Source: Neoroseomonas eburnea (lineage in GTDB: Bacteria > Pseudomonadota > Alphaproteobacteria > Acetobacterales > Acetobacteraceae). From it: 64,000 nt of DNA. Below are positions 60,017-64,000 of this stretch, one piece after another. The notes under the pieces were generated by a model that ran no database searches, was not told the DNA's origin, and was given only the letters and a program-made list of their open reading frames with translations. Position 1 is the first letter of the stretch. Every line of letters begins with the position of its first letter. The translations under genes and the position numbers were made by a program. The stretch spans positions 97,992 through 161,991 of the forward strand of contig NZ_JAAEDL010000012.1 of the NCBI RefSeq assembly GCF_018129005.1. The letters are read 5' to 3'.

Positions 60017-60102
60017 GGTGCGGAGGCGCACCGAGGGGGCCGTGCCCCCGCGGGCTCCCCCAGCAGGGGACACGGTCCCCTGCACCCGCGAGAACGCATG
60101 CG
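60017..60102. repeat. stem-loop array, second copy of dispersed element
   Basis: Stem-loops are GGTGCG-GAGG-CGCACC (60017-60032), GGGGGC-CGT-GCCCCC (60035-60049), GCAGGGGA/TCCCCTGC (60063-60083) inside CGCGGG/CCCGCG (60049-60054 with 60085-60090), and the palindrome CGCATGCG (60095-60102). The core at 60063-60088 is an inverted, near-identical copy of 54401-54426. Confidence 0.72.
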
Positions 60103-60196
60103 GTGCCGGCCGAAGGACCAGCGGTGACGCGCCGCCACGCCCGCGGGAGGGACGGCGCCGCTTTTGGTCGAGCCAGCGCAAAGCCCGGTCAGGCGG

Positions 60197-60208
60197 GATC
60201 ACGTGATC
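60197..60208. promoter_or_regulatory. perfect 12-base palindrome
   Basis: GATCACGTGATC is self-complementary over 12 bases and lies about 260 bases upstream of the leftward 200-residue gene, and about 110 beyond the M81 stop. It could be an operator, but no regulator gene is near. Confidence 0.3.
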
Positions 60209-60282
60209 GGGCAAGAATGCTCGTGAAAACCGTGCGCAACATGGGCTGCCACGAGCCAAGGCGAACGGAATCCAATCTTGTC

Positions 60283-60319
60283 TCCTGATTCCGAGGTCCG
60301 CAGGATCTCGGAATCAGGA
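60283..60319 (-). terminator. long hairpin after M81 peptidase gene
   Basis: Arms 60283-60299 and 60303-60319 pair over 17 bases (one G-T), with key arms TCCTGATTCCGAG and CTCGGAATCAGGA and a GCA loop. It begins 2 bases after the leftward gene's stop. There is no T-run after it, but the stem is by far the most stable in the region. Confidence 0.7.
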
Positions 60320-60321
60320 CA

Positions 60322-61836
60322 CTACGGTGCCCAATCCATGGCCGGGTCGAGCGGCCAGATCGGCCGCGGCACCTGGCGCCAGGGCACGCGCTGCAGCACC
60401 ACCGTCGTCAGGCCCGGCACGTCCACCTCCAGGATGCGGTCCGGCGAGAAGACCTCGTCGAAGCCCGCGCGGAAATGGCCGCGCGACTTCACCACCAGGC
60501 TGCGCACCGCGGCGAGGTCCAAGCCGAGCGCCTCCAGCATCGCGGGCTCGCAGAGCTGGCGGCGCTGCGTGGCGACGGCGACGCGCAGCCCGCCGATGCG
60601 CAGCAGCGCCATCGGGCCGAGATCCACCTCCCGGCCGGCATAGATGCCGCGGCGGCCGGCGATACGGCCGTCATGCAGGGCTTCCACCACCGCGCCGGCC
60701 GCGAAGCCGTGGGAGAGCGGGTGAGTCTCGGCGCGGTTGAAGCGGGCGACGAAGCGTGCGCCGACACCCAGCAGATGCGCCTCCGCCGCCAGTTCGGGGT
60801 CGTTGAACACGCCGAGCACCGCGCCCTCCACGCCGGCGGCGTGGAAGGCCTCGAGGATCCAGACCGTGTTGCCGCGCCCGCCGCCGCCCGGATTGTCGGC
60901 GACATCGGCGAAGAGCAGCGAAGGCGCACGCGGGTCGGCGCCTGCTGCTCTGGCGCGGCGCACGGCGTCCTCCAGCGGCAGCAGCTTGGTCACCCAGCGG
61001 CCGCGGGACGACCAGACGAAGCGCGCGATCTCCTCCGCCACCGCCTGCGCGCGCGCCTGGTCCGTGCGCGTGGTGACGATCACCGACAGCCCGTTCTTCG
61101 GCGTGTCCCCCAGCGAGAAGCCCGAGGAGATGGAGACGTTCATCACCTCATGATCCAGGAAGGAGCGGCCATGGGCGATGGCGTCCGCATAGGGGCCGCA
61201 GTCGGTGTTCTGGCTGGTCGCCGGCGGGATCATCGGCAGCTTCACGAAGGCGCTGCGCGGGCGCAGCCCGCCGAGCATGGCGCGCATCGCAGCCGCCGCC
61301 TCCGCACCGCGTTCCATCATGTCGACATGCGGATTGGTGACGAAGGCGATCAGCACGTCCGCGTGCTCGACCATGGCGCGGGAGACGTTGGCGTGCAGGT
61401 CGAGCGTCGCGATGACCGGCACATCCGGCCCCACCACCGCGCGAACGCGGGCCAGCAGCACGCCATCGGGATCGACTTCCACCGTCGCCGTGGCGGCACC
61501 ATGCAGGGAGAGGAAGACGCCCTGCAGCGGCATGGCGGCGCGCAGGCCGTGCTCGACCTGCATCACCAGGTCATCGAACACCTCCTGCTCGATCGGGCCG
61601 GAGGCGCCGGCGGCGGCGGCGACCAGCGGCACCGGGGTCCATGGCCGGCCGGAACCCATCGCCCGGACGAAACCCGTCAGCGCGGTGGGCGCACGCGGCA
61701 CCGGGCGCGCCAGGTCGGCTCCGAGGGCGCTGCCTTCCAGCCAGCAGGCAGCCTCGAACTCGGCCCGCGTGGCGGGGGGCGCGTGGCCGTTGCTCTCCAG
61801 CATGAAGGCGGCGAGCGCGATGCGGGGCGCGGTCAT
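60322..61836 (-). CDS. M81 family metallopeptidase (MlrC-like)
   Basis: This 504-residue protein belongs to the M81 (microcystinase C, MlrC) family. Conserved parts are FLSLHGAATATVEVDPDG, VIATLDLHANVS, FVTNPHVDMMERG and ADVADNPGGGGRGNT, followed by VLGVFNDPELAAEAH. The His and Asp residues of these segments are the likely metal ligands. Most members act on unknown peptides or cyclic amides. I chose the ATG starting MTAPRIALAAFMLESNG; the 15 upstream residues look non-coding. It is downstream of the MscS gene on the same strand, with a 78-base gap. Confidence 0.88.
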   Translation of the reverse strand: MTAPRIALAAFMLESNGHAPPATRAEFEAACWLEGSALGADLARPVPRAPTALTGFVRAMGSGRPWTPVPLVAAAAGASGPIEQEVFDDLVMQVEHGLRAAMPLQGVFLSLHGAATATVEVDPDGVLLARVRAVVGPDVPVIATLDLHANVSRAMVEHADVLIAFVTNPHVDMMERGAEAAAAMRAMLGGLRPRSAFVKLPMIPPATSQNTDCGPYADAIAHGRSFLDHEVMNVSISSGFSLGDTPKNGLSVIVTTRTDQARAQAVAEEIARFVWSSRGRWVTKLLPLEDAVRRARAAGADPRAPSLLFADVADNPGGGGRGNTVWILEAFHAAGVEGAVLGVFNDPELAAEAHLLGVGARFVARFNRAETHPLSHGFAAGAVVEALHDGRIAGRRGIYAGREVDLGPMALLRIGGLRVAVATQRRQLCEPAMLEALGLDLAAVRSLVVKSRGHFRAGFDEVFSPDRILEVDVPGLTTVVLQRVPWRQVPRPIWPLDPAMDWAP

Positions 61837-61914
61837 GGACAAGCCTTGGAAATCGTGTCGGGAAGGTGCGGCGGGCGGCAAGGCGCCGATCGGCGCCCTC
61901 CCGGGGGTTGTGGC

Positions 61915-64000
61915 TCACTCGCTCGCCGCGGCGGGCGCCTGTTCGGCCGGGTGGCGGTCCCCCGACTTCTCGAGGACCAGCTTCTGGTGCGGATACGGGA
62001 TCTCGATGCCGAGCTCGTCGAAGCGCCTCTTGATGCGGCGGTTCATCTCGCGCCCCACCGCCCAGCGCTGGGACGGCTCAGTCTTCAGCCGCACCCGGAT
62101 CACGACGCCGGAATCGGCGAGCCGCTCGACGCCCAGGATGTCGAGGTCGTCCCGTATCGCCGGGCGGAACTTGAGGTCCTCCCGCAGTTCGGCGGCGACC
62201 TCCTTCAGCACCTCGGTCACGCGGTCGGTGTCCTCGCCGTAGGCGACGCTCACGTCAACCACGGCGAAGGCGAAGTCACGCGTCATGTTCGTCACCGTGG
62301 TCACGGCGCTGAACGGGATGATGTGCAGGCTGCCGTCCATCGCGCGCAGCTTGATGGAGCGGATCGACAATTGCTCGACCACGCCCGAGAGCCCGCCCAC
62401 CTGCACCACGTCGCCCACCGCCATCGCATCCTCGAACAGCAGGAAGATGCCGGTGATGACGTCCCGTACCAAGGTCTGGGAGCCGAAGCCGATGGCGATG
62501 CCGACGACACCGGCACCGGCGATCAGCGGCGCGACGTTCACCCCGATCTCGGTCAGGATGATGAAGCCGACGATGATGACGATGGTGATCATCAGCGCCG
62601 TGCGCAGCATGGGCAGCAGCGTGCGCACGCGGGCGCTGCGCGCCGCCTTGGCGTCGCGCGAAAGATGCGCGAGGTGGCGCTGGATCGCGGCGTTGGCGGC
62701 CTCCCACGCCGCCAGCGCCACCAGCAGGGTGAAGCCCATGGAGGCCAGCGAGCCGACCAGGCGGCTGCCGAGCTTGCCCTGGCCGAACCAGGCGAAGGCG
62801 TCGAGCCCCCAGGCTTCGAGCAGGAACAGCAGCGTCAGCGCGCCGATGATGAAGGAGAGCGTGCCCTTCAGGATCGGCAGGTAGCGGTTGGCCCGTGCCT
62901 CCAGCCCCGGGTAGCGGCGTGCAAGGTCCGGCGTGATGCGGAAGGCGCGGGCCAGGGCGCGCCGCATCGCCAGGTCCACCAGCTTGGCGATGCCGAGCAC
63001 CACCAGCGTCATCAGCGAAATGCGCGACAGCCGCCAGAAGCCGCCCTGCACCTCCAGCGCCCAGACGCCCCAGGCGGCGATCAGCCAGGCGATGGCGAGC
63101 AGGTGCCAGATATCCGCCAGGCGGTCCCGTACGGCGCGCAGCACGCGGCGCTGCGGCGCCACGCCGTCGCCATCCTCGGTCCCGGGGGCGCGCAACAGGT
63201 CGGAGACCGCGGTCCGGTTCTGCAGGATGACGATGATGAGGAAGAGCGTCACCAGCAGCAGGCAGACCCGCAGGATGGAATCATAGGCGCTCCACGGCAG
63301 GCCGAATTGCAGCCCGGCCTCGGCCGTGGCGTAGCCGACCACCAGCACGAAGGTGATCCGCCGCAGCCAGACGGTGATGTAGGCCGCCGTCTCGTCGCCG
63401 ACCGGCAGGAGCCGCAGCATCGGCGAGGCCGGCGAGAGCGCCATGCGGGAGGCCACCATCACCGCGCGCGACGCCATGTAGGCGTTGTTGACCGTCAGCA
63501 TCACCAGCTCGGTGGTCGGCAGCGGCCCCACGGCGCCGATCAGCCCATAGGAGACGATGGCGAAGGCGGCGATCGGCAGCAGGTCGAGCCCGAGGCGGGC
63601 GATCACCAGCGGCACCTTGCGCAGCCAGGAGAAGGCCTCGCCTTCCTCCGGCGCGCGCGAATCGAGCGCATCGCGCGCCCGTCCGAGCAGCCGGACGGCC
63701 ATCCACTCGGCGAACAGACCGAGGCCGAGAACGAGCATCAGCTTCCAGGAGGCATCCATGACCCGGTACTGGGTCACCGGGTCCCGCGCCATCGAGGACA
63801 GCCAGGCGACCATCGACGGCAGGTCCGCGATCGCCTGCACCGTCGCCACGAGCTGTTCGGACAGGGCCGAGAGGCGCTGCGACGCGCCGGTGAGCAATTG
63901 CGCGCCGAGCGTGTTGGGCGCGAGCAGCGCCGGCTCGCCCGGGGTGGCGGGAGCGCCCGGGGTTGCCGGCGTCGCCGGCGCGGCGGCGCCGGGCGCCGGG
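61915..64000 (-). CDS. MscS-family mechanosensitive ion channel (5' end beyond window)
   Basis: At least 694 residues are visible, and the reading frame stays open to the right edge, so the true start is outside. The window edge encodes a Pro/Ala/Gly/Thr-rich linker, then many membrane helices. The MscS core lies near the C terminus: APLIAGAGVVGIAIGFGSQT (pore helix with Gly/Ala packing), VRDVITGIFLLFEDAMAVGD, then VVEQLSIRSIKLRAMDGSLH and IIPFSAVTTVTN. The soluble domain ends LGIEIPYPHQKLVLE. It releases solutes when membrane tension rises. The long N-terminal part resembles MscK/YbdG-type large members. Confidence 0.9.
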   Translation of the reverse strand, partial: PAPGAAAPATPATPGAPATPGEPALLAPNTLGAQLLTGASQRLSALSEQLVATVQAIADLPSMVAWLSSMARDPVTQYRVMDASWKLMLVLGLGLFAEWMAVRLLGRARDALDSRAPEEGEAFSWLRKVPLVIARLGLDLLPIAAFAIVSYGLIGAVGPLPTTELVMLTVNNAYMASRAVMVASRMALSPASPMLRLLPVGDETAAYITVWLRRITFVLVVGYATAEAGLQFGLPWSAYDSILRVCLLLVTLFLIIVILQNRTAVSDLLRAPGTEDGDGVAPQRRVLRAVRDRLADIWHLLAIAWLIAAWGVWALEVQGGFWRLSRISLMTLVVLGIAKLVDLAMRRALARAFRITPDLARRYPGLEARANRYLPILKGTLSFIIGALTLLFLLEAWGLDAFAWFGQGKLGSRLVGSLASMGFTLLVALAAWEAANAAIQRHLAHLSRDAKAARSARVRTLLPMLRTALMITIVIIVGFIILTEIGVNVAPLIAGAGVVGIAIGFGSQTLVRDVITGIFLLFEDAMAVGDVVQVGGLSGVVEQLSIRSIKLRAMDGSLHIIPFSAVTTVTNMTRDFAFAVVDVSVAYGEDTDRVTEVLKEVAAELREDLKFRPAIRDDLDILGVERLADSGVVIRVRLKTEPSQRWAVGREMNRRIKRRFDELGIEIPYPHQKLVLEKSGDRHPAEQAPAAASE

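Larger units (their letters stand above)
59939..60321. other. intergenic region with G tract, hairpins and palindrome
   Basis: This 383-base gap between two leftward genes holds a 12-base G tract (59957-59968), a stem-loop array (60017-60102), a perfect GATCACGTGATC palindrome (60197-60208) and the terminator of the M81 gene (60283-60319). The promoter of the downstream 200-residue gene must also lie here. No coding sequence is credible. Confidence 0.6.

Noticed and set aside
61915..63897. TTG at 63895-63897 as start of the MscS gene
   Set aside because: The frame remains open to the window edge with a Pro/Ala-rich linker, so the true start most likely lies outside the window.

Overview
This is a very GC-rich (visibly around 70%), densely packed bacterial chromosome segment. 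The gene content suggests an aerobic alphaproteobacterium, most likely an Acetobacteraceae member of the Roseomonas type. The clues are a petABC cytochrome bc1 operon, a fused mrpAB antiporter gene, two orphan Bug/TctC solute receptors, an IorA/IorB-type molybdenum hydroxylase, and GC-rich intergenic stem-loop repeats. The family assignment is inference; no rRNA or tRNA gene lies in the window to test it. I saw no insertion sequence, prophage or CRISPR array.

Layout. 0-6.7 kb: acyl/carboxylic acid catabolism (E2 acyltransferase tail, acyl-CoA dehydrogenase, acyl-CoA ligase, MmgE/PrpD protein) facing a Bug receptor, an AhpD-like protein and an SDR. 7.0-10.0 kb: one large secreted protein with a phosphodiesterase domain, Ig-like domains and 18 RTX repeats. 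10.5-26.0 kb: a surface-glycan locus made of two divergent, tightly overlapping gene strings. It holds six glycosyltransferase-like proteins of mostly unusual architecture, a LegB-like dehydratase plus nucleotidyltransferase, and a three-gene UDP-GlcNAc to UDP-L-6-deoxy-HexNAc cassette. 26.1-32.6 kb: Mrp Na+/H+ antiporter (mrpA'CDEFG with A and B fused), led by a ptsN-type EIIA gene. 33.0-40.2 kb: cytochrome bd operon cydDCABX followed by a SAM methyltransferase. 40.5-45.7 kb: FMN reductase, epoxide-hydrolase-like enzyme, adenylate-forming ligase, a small exported protein and a second Bug receptor. 45.9-49.1 kb: UbiH-family hydroxylase and, divergently, glnK-amtB with a sigma-54-like promoter. 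49.2-54.3 kb: an unrecognised gene, petABC ending in a strong terminator, and hemF. 54.6-64 kb: a small exported protein, iorAB, two unrecognised proteins, an M81 peptidase, and an MscS channel that runs off the right edge.

How the parts fit. petABC, cydABX and hemF are aerobic respiration and heme functions. mrp and ptsN are cation homeostasis with possible nitrogen-PTS control. glnK-amtB is nitrogen-limitation uptake. The Bug receptors, ligases and dehydrogenases indicate versatile organic-acid use. The glycan locus has no Wzx, Wzy, Wzm/Wzt or polymer-export gene, so it probably builds a glycan or glycoconjugate that is completed or exported by genes elsewhere. The least explained content is the 14.2-23.0 kb glycosyltransferase string, the nested-domain RTX phosphodiesterase, and the arrays of GC-rich stem-loops at 10.3, 54.3-54.5, 57.9-58.0 and 60.0-60.3 kb.
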